DNA of 25,358 nt from NCBI GenBank assembly GCA_964577275.1, contig CAZNYR010000058.1, positions 1 through 25,358 of the forward strand, read 5' to 3'. Positions 15,438 through 22,754 of the stretch are shown here, piece after piece. Every line of letters starts with the position of its first letter. Position 1 is the first letter of the stretch. The notes beneath the pieces are model-generated. The model had not been told where the DNA came from. It saw only the letters and a list, made by a program, of their open reading frames with translations, and did no database searches. Origin of the DNA: UBA2561 sp964577275. Lineage in GTDB: Bacteria; Bacteroidota; Bacteroidia; Cytophagales; Thermoflexibacteraceae. Both the position numbers and the translations under genes were made by a program.

Positions 15438-15462
15438 AAAAGAGTACATTGTATTTTTTCAT
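15434..15462 (-). pseudogene. Orphan TonB-receptor start fragment (third copy of leader)
   Basis: These 29 nt match the receptor start at 15109-15137 with one mismatch and encode MKKYNVLFFY. After that the frame enters the hairpin repeats and gives a nonsense-like peptide that would overlap the real receptor out of frame. It is best read as a remnant of a third receptor start, or of one start split by insertion or duplication. Confidence 0.6.
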
Positions 15463-15514
15463 ACTTTATCGAGCAGAATTGTACAATACTTAATCCACTT
15501 AAATTGTATATCCC

Positions 15515-16468
15515 ATGAACCCGAACTTAGTTCCAAATATTGCCTCACGCATCTTAATCGGCACAGCCATCGGCGATGCATTAGGCGTGCCAGTCGAGTT
15601 TTTGAGTCGTGAAAAAATTGCCCAAAATCCCGTTACCGATATGCGAGCATTTGGCACGCATCGGCAGCCCAAAGGTACGTGGTCGGATGATAGTTCGATG
15701 CTATTTTGTACGGCGGAAGCACTCACACAAGGCTATGATTTACAGCAAATTGCACTGAATTTTGTCCGCTGGTATCAGGATGGCTTCTGGACTCCGCACG
15801 GCGAAGTTTTTGACATCGGAAATGCCACCCGAAGTGCCATTCTATCCATCAAAAATGGAACGCCACTTACCCAAACAGGCGGCACATCCGAGCATTCTAA
15901 CGGCAATGGCTCGTTAATGCGAATTTTGCCTATTGCACTGGTAATCAATCAATTAACAATTAAGGAGCGTTTCCAGATAGTTTCGGAAGTATCTGCCCTC
16001 ACTCATGCTCATTTTCGGTCTTGTTTGGCGTGTTTTATTTATGTCGAATATGCCCTAAAATTAATGGTAGGACAAGAAAAAACAGCCGCCTACCAAAATT
16101 TACAGCAAGAAATTAAGGCATTCATTACCCAAAATGCAGATTTTCAACCTACCGAAATTCAATTATTTCATCGTGTTTTAGAGGAAAATATAAGCCGTTT
16201 TCCTGCCCAGACGATGCACGGTTCGGGGTATGTTTTGCATACGTTAGAATCCTCGATTTGGGCATTATTAACGACCCAAACCTACGCTGAAGCCGTCCTG
16301 AAAGCCGTCAATTTGGGCGAAGATACCGACACCACAGGCGCAGTAACAGGCGGATTAGCAGGCATTTATTATGGAATCGAAAATATTCCTGCGTTGTGGA
16401 AACAAGTTTTAGTCCGAAAAACAGACATCGAAAAACTTGCCCAAAAGTTAGAAGCAAAATATGCCTAA
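15515..16468 (+). CDS. ADP-ribosylglycohydrolase (DraG)-family protein
   Basis: 317 residues, cytoplasmic. Family motifs are GTAIGDALGVPVEF (16-29), the metal-binding WSDDSSM (D58, D59; usually TDDT), the NGNGSLMRILPIAL stretch (about 129-142) and the C-terminal GEDTDTTGAVTGGLAGIYYG (D270, D272). These acidic residues hold two metal ions that cleave ADP-ribose from proteins or from related small molecules. The exact substrate (ADP-ribosyl-Arg, ADP-ribosyl-Ser, or others) cannot be told, and no ADP-ribosyltransferase or nitrogenase gene is nearby. Length and all metal-ligand motifs look intact. It is transcribed divergently from the TonB operon and ends at a bidirectional-looking terminator shared with hpf. 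Confidence 0.88.
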   Translation: MNPNLVPNIASRILIGTAIGDALGVPVEFLSREKIAQNPVTDMRAFGTHRQPKGTWSDDSSMLFCTAEALTQGYDLQQIALNFVRWYQDGFWTPHGEVFDIGNATRSAILSIKNGTPLTQTGGTSEHSNGNGSLMRILPIALVINQLTIKERFQIVSEVSALTHAHFRSCLACFIYVEYALKLMVGQEKTAAYQNLQQEIKAFITQNADFQPTEIQLFHRVLEENISRFPAQTMHGSGYVLHTLESSIWALLTTQTYAEAVLKAVNLGEDTDTTGAVTGGLAGIYYGIENIPALWKQVLVRKTDIEKLAQKLEAKYA

Positions 16469-16492
16469 AAAAAAGAGGATAAACGCCAACAA

Positions 16493-16520
16493 AAAAGCCT
16501 TCCCAAAATAGAAGGCTTTT
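16493..16520. terminator. Bidirectional terminator between the DraG-like gene and hpf
   Basis: AAAAGCCTTC (16493-16502) pairs with GAAGGCTTTT (16511-16520), 8-nt loop, with A and T runs on the two sides, serving convergent genes. Confidence 0.85.
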
Positions 16521-16546
16521 CTGAAGGTAATTGGAGTCGGGAAAAA

Positions 16547-16846
16547 TTAATTCCCTCGTTCTTTATCTTTGTGTTTTTTTAATTGTCGTCTTAATGCTTC
16601 GGCTGTATTGTCGGTTGCCGCCTCAAAAGAAGCTTCTTGTTCCTTCGCAAAAATGCTTCCTCCGGGTACAAATAATTTGATTTCTACGATTTTATTCTTA
16701 CGAGCCTCTCCTTTATCCAGTCGCAAATAAACTTCGCCGCCCGTGATTCGGTCATAGAATGTTTCTAATTTATCAACTTTTTTCTGGATAAAATCAAGCA
16801 AGCCTTGGTCTGCTGTGAAGTGGATGGAATGCATTTGTAATTTCAT
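16547..16846 (-). CDS. hpf: Ribosome hibernation promoting factor, short form
   Basis: 99 residues matching the HPF/RaiA (YfiA) family: the N-terminal strand LQMHSIHFTADQGLLDFIQKK, the helix around KVDKLETFYDRI, the FVPGGSIFAKEQEASFEAATD core and a basic tail. It binds the decoding region of the 30S subunit to silence ribosomes in slow growth. It is the short form, without the C-terminal dimerisation domain of long HPF. The gene lies 409 bp downstream of xerC/D on the same strand; this pairing is common in Bacteroidota. The usual tRNA and tuf genes do not follow, since the next gene is convergent. Regulation may involve the palindrome at 17041-17058. Confidence 0.93.
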   Translation of the reverse strand: MKLQMHSIHFTADQGLLDFIQKKVDKLETFYDRITGGEVYLRLDKGEARKNKIVEIKLFVPGGSIFAKEQEASFEAATDNTAEALRRQLKKHKDKERGN

Positions 16847-17255
16847 AGAATTGTAGTTTTAAAGTGAATAAAAAAATAGTAGAAACACCTCTAAAAATCT
16901 GTCTATTTCTGACAACGATGGTGCAAAATTTCAATAAAACTTTGTGCCCTATTTTTTCTAAAAATTTAGACTTGTTTCCAAGCCAAATTCCAATGTAAAA
17001 ATGTGTTGTTTGTTAAAAAATCTTGAACTTCTTAACATTCCCGAAAACTTGTTTTCGGATTGGTGTTTGTTGGGTTTTTTATGGTTTTATGTCGATGGGT
17101 CTTAGCGACTAATCGAGCCTAACTGCTTACAAGTTAGTAATTTGTCAATCAATTACAAAATGTTTTAAAAAATAGTCTAATATTCAAATTCAATATTAGT
17201 TTTTTACAATTTCAAGTCGTTTTGTATTTAATTAAACGTAAATGTGAATCCGATG
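16847..17255. other. 409-bp region between xerC/D and hpf
   Basis: No tRNA, gene or clear promoter was recognised. On the minus strand AAATTTTG near 16930 is one base from the TAnnTTTG consensus. The only structure is the 18-bp palindrome at 17041-17058. The length suggests hpf has its own promoter here. Confidence 0.5.
17041..17058. promoter_or_regulatory. 18-bp perfect palindrome upstream of hpf
   Basis: CCGAAAAC-TT-GTTTTCGG, 8-bp arms with a 2-nt centre, too tight for an RNA hairpin with full stem. It looks more like a protein-binding operator; function unknown. Confidence 0.45.
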
Positions 17256-18149
17256 TTACGCTTTCGGATGGGCTTTTTGATAAATTTTTTTAAGTTTATC
17301 ATGGGTGTTATGCGTATAGACTTGTGTTGCCGCCAGCGAGGTATGCCCCAACAAATCTTTGACTGCATTCAGCTCCGCCCCACGATTGAGCAAATGTGTG
17401 GCAAAAGAATGCCTCAAGACGTGTGGACTGCGTTTTTCGACTGTCGTAATTTGGTCTAAAATATCCCGAACTGCCTGATAAATTACGTGCGGATATGCTT
17501 TTTTTTGTGTTTTGGTCGTAATTAAATAGGGTAATTCCGAAGGATATTTTTGTATAAAATCCTGAATGAATTGCACTAAATCTTGATGAATTGGGATGAT
17601 GCGTTCTTTTTTTCGTTTACCAAAAACCTTAATGGTCTTTCTTGAAAAATTTATATTTTCTTTCCGCAACTCAATTACTTCCGAAAGGCGTATTCCTGTG
17701 CCATAAATGAGTTCTACAATCAGCCGATTACGTTGCGCTTTGAAGGTTTCGGCAAACGTCATGTTTTGGATATAATCTAGGTGATTTTCAGGCACAAACA
17801 CAGGCAAACTTTTGCCCGATTTTAAGGCTCGGATTTTTTGCATCGGTGATTTTGTGATAACATTTTTTCGCATCGCAAACCGATAAAACGTCCGCAAGGT
17901 TGCCAGTTTTCGATTCACGCTTCGAGGCGATATTTTTGCTTCCATCATATCAATAATCCAGCCTCTGATTTGGTGATGTGTCGCCTGTTCAATCGGTGTT
18001 TCTTCCCATGAGGAAACCGCTCCTATTTCAAGTGCTTTTTGGCGCTGATAATTTTGTGCAAACTGCTGTAAATCAGTTCGATATGCTGTCAAAGTATGAA
18101 TACTTACTCGCTTCTCAAATTCTAAATAATTTAGGAAAGATTCAATCAT
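17256..18149 (-). CDS. xerC: Tyrosine recombinase XerC/XerD
   Basis: 297 residues, full family length. An N-terminal SAM-like DNA-binding domain (about 1-95) with the FYRFAMRKNVI helix leads into the catalytic domain. The active-site residues are all visible: R154 (GTGIRLSEVIEL), K178 in FGKRKKERIIPI, H243 and R246 (SPHVLRHSFATHLLNRGA), H269 (LLGHTSLAATQVY) and nucleophile Y278. With a partner recombinase it resolves chromosome dimers at dif during division. The position next to hpf is the usual Bacteroidota context. XerC versus XerD cannot be separated confidently by eye; the symbol is provisional. No integron or mobile-element features surround it, so it is a chromosomal housekeeping copy. 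Confidence 0.92.
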   Translation of the reverse strand: MIESFLNYLEFEKRVSIHTLTAYRTDLQQFAQNYQRQKALEIGAVSSWEETPIEQATHHQIRGWIIDMMEAKISPRSVNRKLATLRTFYRFAMRKNVITKSPMQKIRALKSGKSLPVFVPENHLDYIQNMTFAETFKAQRNRLIVELIYGTGIRLSEVIELRKENINFSRKTIKVFGKRKKERIIPIHQDLVQFIQDFIQKYPSELPYLITTKTQKKAYPHVIYQAVRDILDQITTVEKRSPHVLRHSFATHLLNRGAELNAVKDLLGHTSLAATQVYTHNTHDKLKKIYQKAHPKA

Positions 18150-18330
18150 AGTTTATCATAAATTTGGTTTAATATACATACAATTTTTTATGAACTGATT
18201 TAAATTTTGTTTAAATTTATAATTTTCTGACCATCTTGATAAAACGTATCATTAAAAATACAATTCCTGATTCTTTAGAAAAACAACTCTCCACAAATTT
18301 TTAAACAACTTCTAAGTTTGTTTGGTATTC

Positions 18331-18362
18331 TTTTGGAATCCCAGCCGAAACTTCTATTTTTG
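18331..18362 (+). promoter_or_regulatory. Bacteroidota-type promoter of atpD
   Basis: TTTTG (18331-18335), exactly 19 bp, then TATTTTTG (18355-18362) fits the -33/-7 consensus TTTG-N19-TAnnTTTG. A transcript would have an approximately 60-nt leader carrying TTGATAATCA (18400-18409) just ahead of an AGGAGA Shine-Dalgarno-like sequence. Confidence 0.75.
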
Positions 18363-18427
18363 TGCAGAAAGATTTTAAAATTTATCCTTATTGATTGATT
18401 TGATAATCAGGAGATACATAATAGATT

Positions 18428-19933
18428 ATGGCAAATATTGGTAAAATTACGCAGGTCATCGGACCGGTAGTCGATGTTAGTTTTGAGAGCAGTACACTAC
18501 CCAAAATCTTGGATTCACTTTATGTGATGAAAGAAGACGGCACGAAGGTCGTGCTTGAATGTCAGCAACATTTGGGCGAAGACCGAGTGCGTACCGTTTC
18601 GATGGAAGGAACAGAGGGCTTGCGTCGAGGCATGGATGTAACTGATACGGGTTCGCCTATCCAAATGCCTACGGGCGAAAGTATCAAAGGACGCTTGTTC
18701 AATGTAATTGGAGAGGCGATTGATGGAATGCCACAGCCTGATACTCAGGAGAGCTTGCCGATTCACCGTTCTGCCCCAAGATTTGAAGACTTAACCACCT
18801 CTGTTGAGCCACTTTATACAGGTATCAAAGTCATTGACCTTATCGAGCCTTATGCCAAAGGGGGTAAAATTGGTTTGTTTGGCGGTGCTGGTGTCGGTAA
18901 AACGGTTTTGATTCAGGAATTGATTAATAATATTGCCAAAGCATATTCTGGATTGTCCGTATTTGCGGGTGTGGGCGAGCGTACTCGCGAAGGAAACGAT
19001 TTGCTCCGAGAAATGATTGAGGCGGGCATTGTTTCTTATGGCAAGGAATTTATCGAAGAATTAGAAAAAAATGGCGGATGGCCTCTTGGCAAAGTCAAGA
19101 TAGAGGATTTGAAGGAATCAAAGGCTACTTTCGTTTTCGGACAAATGAACGAACCCCCTGGCGCACGAGCAAGGGTGGCTTTGTCGGGCTTGACGATGGC
19201 GGAGTATTTCCGTGATGGCGATGGCACGGGCAAAGGACGAGATATTCTCTTTTTTGTCGATAATATTTTCCGATTTACGCAAGCGGGTTCTGAAGTTTCT
19301 GCGCTCTTAGGTCGGATGCCTTCGGCAGTAGGGTATCAGCCGACTTTGGCAACGGAAATGGGTGCGATGCAAGAACGAATTACCTCCACCAAACGAGGCT
19401 CAATTACTTCAGTGCAAGCTGTTTATGTGCCTGCTGATGACTTGACTGACCCTGCGCCAGCGACAACTTTTGCACACTTGGATGCCACCACCGTACTTTC
19501 TCGTAAAATTGCGTCCTTAGGAATTTATCCGGCGGTAGATCCATTGGATTCGACTTCCAAAATTTTGACTGCCGATATTCTGGGCGCAAGCCACTACAAT
19601 ACGGCGCAACGTGTAAAAGAAACACTCCAACGATACAACGAATTGCAAGATATTATCGCTATCTTGGGGATGGATGAACTTTCGGAAGATGACAAATTAG
19701 TCGTATATCGAGCCAGACGAGTACAGCGATTTTTATCGCAACCTTTCCATGTTGCCGAACAATTTACGGGGATTCCTGGGGTGTTGGTTGATATCAAAGA
19801 CACCATCAAAGGATTTAACGAAATTATTGACGGCAAACACGATCATCTCCCCGAAGCAGCGTTTAACTTGGTGGGAACTATCGAAGAAGCCGTTGCCAAA
19901 GGCGAAAAAATGCTCCGAGAAGCGAAATCATAA
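18428..19933 (+). CDS. atpD: F-type ATP synthase subunit beta
   Basis: 501 residues, catalytic subunit of F1. Walker A GGAGVGKT (152-159), catalytic Glu184 in GVGERTREGNDL, Walker B region ILFFVDNIFRFTQAGSE and the C-terminal lever motif, which here reads DELSEDD where most homologues have DELSEED. Three copies work with three alpha subunits, and rotation of gamma drives ATP formation at the membrane-bound complex. The gene is followed only by atpC, with no other atp genes in the window, an arrangement usual in Bacteroidota. It has its own consensus promoter and a stable hairpin between it and atpC that may limit atpC expression. Confidence 0.98.
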   Translation: MANIGKITQVIGPVVDVSFESSTLPKILDSLYVMKEDGTKVVLECQQHLGEDRVRTVSMEGTEGLRRGMDVTDTGSPIQMPTGESIKGRLFNVIGEAIDGMPQPDTQESLPIHRSAPRFEDLTTSVEPLYTGIKVIDLIEPYAKGGKIGLFGGAGVGKTVLIQELINNIAKAYSGLSVFAGVGERTREGNDLLREMIEAGIVSYGKEFIEELEKNGGWPLGKVKIEDLKESKATFVFGQMNEPPGARARVALSGLTMAEYFRDGDGTGKGRDILFFVDNIFRFTQAGSEVSALLGRMPSAVGYQPTLATEMGAMQERITSTKRGSITSVQAVYVPADDLTDPAPATTFAHLDATTVLSRKIASLGIYPAVDPLDSTSKILTADILGASHYNTAQRVKETLQRYNELQDIIAILGMDELSEDDKLVVYRARRVQRFLSQPFHVAEQFTGIPGVLVDIKDTIKGFNEIIDGKHDHLPEAAFNLVGTIEEAVAKGEKMLREAKS

Positions 19934-19944
19934 TCTCCAAAATC

Positions 19945-19981
19945 CTAAACCTGCGAGATGATAACCACCTCGTAGGTTTAG
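19945..19981 (+). promoter_or_regulatory. Hairpin between atpD and atpC
   Basis: CTAAACCTGCGAG (19945-19957) pairs with CTCGTAGGTTTAG (19969-19981) over 13 bp with one G-U pair and an 11-nt loop. No T run follows, so it is not a classical terminator; it could be an attenuator or an RNA-processing or stability element. Confidence 0.7.
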
Positions 19982-19996
19982 TAAATCAAACACATT

Positions 19997-20242
19997 ATGA
20001 AATTGGAAATCATCACACCTGACGAAAAAATATTTGAAGGTGAAGCAATGGGCGTGAAAGTTCCCGGCGTAAATGGTTCGTTTGAGGTATTAGACCATCA
20101 CGCACCTCTGGTTAGTGCCTTGGAAAAAGGCGAAGTACGTATTCATGGGCAAGAGTCGCACCGCCTCCAAATCGATGGAGGTGTTATCGAAGTGCTTGAT
20201 AATCATGTGGTTATACTGGCAGAATCTGTCATAAAATCATAG
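19997..20242 (+). CDS. atpC: F-type ATP synthase subunit epsilon, short form
   Basis: 81 residues corresponding to the N-terminal beta-sandwich of epsilon: MKLEIITPDEKIFEGEA, the conserved VPGVNGSFEVLDHHAPLVSAL stretch and a closing LQIDGGVIEVLDNHVVILAE. The C-terminal helical inhibitory domain of the E. coli protein (about 138 residues) is absent, as is usual in Bacteroidota, so the helix-based block of ATP hydrolysis should not operate. It sits 63 bp downstream of atpD in the same unit, after a hairpin. A strong terminator closes the unit. Confidence 0.95.
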   Translation: MKLEIITPDEKIFEGEAMGVKVPGVNGSFEVLDHHAPLVSALEKGEVRIHGQESHRLQIDGGVIEVLDNHVVILAESVIKS

Positions 20243-20269
20243 AATAAAACATCGCTTTAATATTTTTCC

Positions 20270-20309
20270 AAAAACCTTTTTCAATAATTAAGCGTTGAAA
20301 AAGGTTTTT
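20270..20309 (+). terminator. Terminator after atpC
   Basis: AAAAACCTTTTTCAA (20270-20284) and TTGAAAAAGGTTTTT (20295-20309) form a perfect 15-bp stem with a 10-nt loop, ending in Ts. Confidence 0.92.
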
Positions 20310-20445
20310 CTTATCTCACGCAGGTTCAATAAGTTGCTTTGTAGTATTTCGTATCAAGCATCAATACGATGTAATAATTTGAAAATCAAATCATACAAAA
20401 ACCGAATCTGAACCTAAGTAATAAAAACCTCAAATTCTCAAAATA

Positions 20446-21378
20446 ATGTCCAAACCAACGATTTTGATTACGGGCGGTACGGGGTTAGTCGGCTCTCGAC
20501 TGACCGATAAATTATTAGGCTATAAATACGAGGTCAGTTGGCTAAGTCGAAATAAAAAAAATCATCGCTCCGATGTAACGGTTTATGAGTGGAATATCAC
20601 CCAAAATTATATCGAACAAGGCGCACTCGAAACTGCCGATGCGATTATTCACTTGGCTGGTGCGGGCGTGGCGGACGAAAAATGGAGCCAAAAACGCAAA
20701 CAAATTATTCGAGATAGCCGTATTTTATCCACCAAATTGTTGTATGATACGCTGGCAGCTTCCGAGCATTATCGGTATTCCAAGCATTTTCCCAAAGTTT
20801 TTATCGGGGCAAGTGCCATCGGAATTTATGGTTTAAATACTGAAAATCAATTTATTACGGAAGAAAGTCCGCACACCGATGATTTTTTGGCGCAAGTAAC
20901 CAAAGATTGGGAAACTGAAATGGATAAATTTGAAAAACTCAATATTCCCGTTACCAAATTGCGAATTGGCATGGTTTTGAGCAAACACGGTGGCGCATTA
21001 GAAAAGCTGGCGTTGCCCGTCAAGTTTGGGGCGGGCGCAGCATTGGGTTCGGGCAAGCAATATTTATCGTGGATTCATATTGATGATTTGTGCGAAATGT
21101 TTGTCAAAGCCTTAGAAACCAATACGATGCGTGGAGCTTATAATGCCGTTGCGCCCCATCCCATAACCAATATTCAAATGACGCAGAAAATCGCAAAAAT
21201 ATTGAATCGCCCTTTATTTTTGCCCAATGTCCCCGAATTTGTTTTAAAACTCGGACTGGGCGAAATGGCAACTATCGTAACGGGCGGTTCAAGAATTTCA
21301 TCCAAAAAAATCGAAAAAACAGGTTTTGAGTTTAAATATCAAACGATTGATGAGGCATTAGAAAATTTGTTGAAATAA
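20446..21378 (+). CDS. TIGR01777-family SDR epimerase-like protein (YfcH type)
   Basis: 310 residues. An N-terminal Rossmann fold with NAD(P)-binding ILITGGTGLVGSRL, then IIHLAGAGVADEKWS, the FIGASAIGIYG strand and the LSWIHIDDL segment, all typical of the extended SDR subfamily TIGR01777 (E. coli YfcH, human SDR39U1). The C-terminal segment from about 255 (LGLGEMATIVTGGSRISSKK) matches the DUF1731 helical end of that family. Substrate and reaction are not known. The gene follows the atpC terminator and appears monocistronic, with no hairpin terminator seen after it. Confidence 0.9.
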   Translation: MSKPTILITGGTGLVGSRLTDKLLGYKYEVSWLSRNKKNHRSDVTVYEWNITQNYIEQGALETADAIIHLAGAGVADEKWSQKRKQIIRDSRILSTKLLYDTLAASEHYRYSKHFPKVFIGASAIGIYGLNTENQFITEESPHTDDFLAQVTKDWETEMDKFEKLNIPVTKLRIGMVLSKHGGALEKLALPVKFGAGAALGSGKQYLSWIHIDDLCEMFVKALETNTMRGAYNAVAPHPITNIQMTQKIAKILNRPLFLPNVPEFVLKLGLGEMATIVTGGSRISSKKIEKTGFEFKYQTIDEALENLLK

Positions 21379-21439
21379 CTGCGTGATAGAATAAAATTCA
21401 GAACTTTTCATAAACGCCCCAAATCCACTAAAATTTTTA

Positions 21440-21447
21440 TATCTTTG
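21440..21447 (+). promoter_or_regulatory. Possible -7 element for the small Lys-rich gene
   Basis: TATCTTTG followed by CGCC is the classical Bacteroidota -7 form. The -33 element is not evident. It would give an approximately 95-nt leader before the ATG at 21546. Confidence 0.5.
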
Positions 21448-21483
21448 CGCCTCGAATTGACGAAAAACGATTCGGGAACGCTC

Positions 21484-21507
21484 TAAATTGTAAGTAACGA
21501 CAATTTA
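21484..21507 (+). promoter_or_regulatory. Hairpin in the leader of the small Lys-rich gene
   Basis: TAAATTGT (21484-21491) and ACAATTTA (21500-21507) form a perfect 8-bp stem with an 8-nt loop, 38 nt before the start codon. An upstream imperfect pairing, CGAAT with ATTCG (about 21453-21475), adds to the structure. Confidence 0.45.
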
Positions 21508-21545
21508 ATGAATTGATAACGAATTATTTAAACACAAGTAATATC

Positions 21546-21749
21546 ATGACTGTTGCAGAATTATACGAAATCGAAAAGAAGATTTCTGACCTCAAAAAAA
21601 TTCAGTCTGACTTTTTCAAGAAGAAAAAAGATGACCGAACCGAAGCGGATGCCACTTCGTTGGATGCCGCTCGAAAAGAACTCAACGAACTGAAAACCCA
21701 AGCCAAAGCGGGGTATCGAGCCGTTCAACACGACAAGAAAAAAGCATAA
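21546..21749 (+). CDS. Small charged, helical protein of unknown function
   Basis: 67 residues from the ATG at 21546 (a TTG 11 codons earlier is less likely, since it lies close to the leader hairpin and adds a poorly patterned extension). The protein is almost entirely charged and probably helical: VAELYEIEKKISDLKKIQSD, then a KKKK patch and a second segment DAARKELNELKTQAKAGYR, ending HDKKKA. It has heptad-like spacing suggestive of a short coiled coil. No family was recognised. It lies 92 bp ahead of tsf on the same strand, in the place where rpsB often stands, so it may be co-expressed with translation genes. Confidence 0.6.
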   Translation: MTVAELYEIEKKISDLKKIQSDFFKKKKDDRTEADATSLDAARKELNELKTQAKAGYRAVQHDKKKA

Positions 21750-21799
21750 ATTATTAAATAATTCCGCCTAAAATTCAGGATTTTCATTCGGAAAAAACC

Positions 21800-21807
21800 T
21801 AATTTTG
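21800..21807 (+). promoter_or_regulatory. Possible -7 element for tsf
   Basis: TAATTTTG matches TAnnTTTG, 34 nt before the tsf start codon. The expected TTTG at -33 is missing, so this is tentative. Confidence 0.4.
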
Positions 21808-21841
21808 TGGGAAGACGTTTCAAATTAAACTGATTCAAAAA

Positions 21842-22672
21842 ATGGCTGTTTCAGCACAAGACGTAAAGAAATTACGAGATATGACGGGTGCGGGCATGAT
21901 GGATTGCAAGAAAGCACTCACCGAAACGGATGGCGACTTTGATGCCGCCATCGACTTATTGAGAAAAAAAGGACAAAAAGTTTCCGCCAAACGAGCCGAT
22001 AGAGAGGCTTCGGAAGGAGCAGTTTTCATTCATACGAACGCCGAAGCTACGGAAGCTATCTTGGTCGCCCTGAACTGTGAAACTGATTTCGTTGCCAAAA
22101 ATGATGAGTTCGTTTCCTTAGGAAAACAAATTCTCGATAAAGCCATCGCCCAAAAACCTGCGGGAAAAGAAGAATTATTAGGCTTAACGCTTGATAATCG
22201 CACTATTTCTGACCATATCACCGACCTTGTGGGCAAAATTGGCGAGAAAATCGAAGTATCTGCCTATGAAGTCTTGACAGGCGAAAAGGTATTTTCATAC
22301 ATCCACAGCACAGGCAAATTAGGAGTGTTGGTTGCCTTAGAAAATGTCAAGGGCGCAGATGTTAGCGAGGCTGGAAGTGGCATAGCGATGCAAATTGCGG
22401 CGATGAAGCCTGTTGCCGTGAATCGGAGTGGCGTTTCACAGGATATCATCGACAAAGAATTAGAAATCTATCGAGAACAATTACTCGCCGAAGGAAAGCC
22501 CGAAGCGATGTTGGATAGAATCGCCCAAGGAAAATTAGATAAATTCTTCAAAGAAAGAACTTTGCTTGACCAAGAATACGTCAAAATGTCCAAAACTTCC
22601 GTAGCGCAGTTTTTGGATGGCGTGGCGAAAGGTCTGACCGTTTCTGATTTCAGACGCATCGAAATTGGTTAA
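21842..22672 (+). CDS. tsf: Translation elongation factor Ts
   Basis: 276 residues. EF-Ts recharges EF-Tu by releasing GDP. The N-terminal UBA-like domain (about 1-55) shows VKKLRDMTGAGMMDCKKAL, and the core carries the EF-Tu-contacting TDFVAKNDEF motif (about 82-91), followed by the dimerisation domain with VLVALENVKGADVS and the late helix containing QGKLDKFFKERTLLDQ. Length and motif order are those of standard bacterial EF-Ts. Unlike the common arrangement, rpsB is not directly upstream; a small Lys-rich gene is there. A strong terminator follows the gene. Confidence 0.97.
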   Translation: MAVSAQDVKKLRDMTGAGMMDCKKALTETDGDFDAAIDLLRKKGQKVSAKRADREASEGAVFIHTNAEATEAILVALNCETDFVAKNDEFVSLGKQILDKAIAQKPAGKEELLGLTLDNRTISDHITDLVGKIGEKIEVSAYEVLTGEKVFSYIHSTGKLGVLVALENVKGADVSEAGSGIAMQIAAMKPVAVNRSGVSQDIIDKELEIYREQLLAEGKPEAMLDRIAQGKLDKFFKERTLLDQEYVKMSKTSVAQFLDGVAKGLTVSDFRRIEIG

Positions 22673-22694
22673 TTCCAACAAAATTTTATATTCT

Positions 22695-22731
22695 AAAAGC
22701 CTCATTGCCTCAAAAATGAGGCTTTTTTTTT
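22695..22731 (+). terminator. Terminator after tsf
   Basis: AAAAGCCTCATT (22695-22706) pairs perfectly with AATGAGGCTTTT (22715-22726), 8-nt loop, followed by more Ts. Confidence 0.92.
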
Positions 22732-22754
22732 ATAACATCAAAAAAATAACTCCC

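Larger units (their letters stand above)
15138..15514. other. 377-bp intergenic region rearranged with repeats
   Basis: Lies between the divergent TonB-receptor operon (-) and the ADP-ribosylglycohydrolase-like gene (+). It holds three hairpins (15263-15294, 15325-15357, 15398-15430), a 72-bp tandem duplication, and an orphan receptor start (15434-15462). No clear Bacteroidota promoter was found on either strand and no independent gene is supported. Confidence 0.75.

Noticed and set aside
15076..15462. 128-codon minus-strand ORF beginning MKKYNVLFFY as a real gene
   Set aside because: Only the first ten codons are receptor-like; the rest is translated hairpin repeat and overlaps the true receptor start out of frame. 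Treated as a remnant.
15515..16468. Nitrogenase-regulating DraG
   Set aside because: The family is broad and there are no nif or draT genes nearby, so only the general ADP-ribosylglycohydrolase call is kept.
16847..17255. tRNA genes expected near hpf in Bacteroidota
   Set aside because: No cloverleaf or T-loop GTTCRA-type sequence was found in this region by reading both strands.
22665..22754. Upstream start for aroQ giving 30 extra residues
   Set aside because: It overlaps the tsf end and its terminator, and family members begin directly at the MKTIWIINGPNLN strand.
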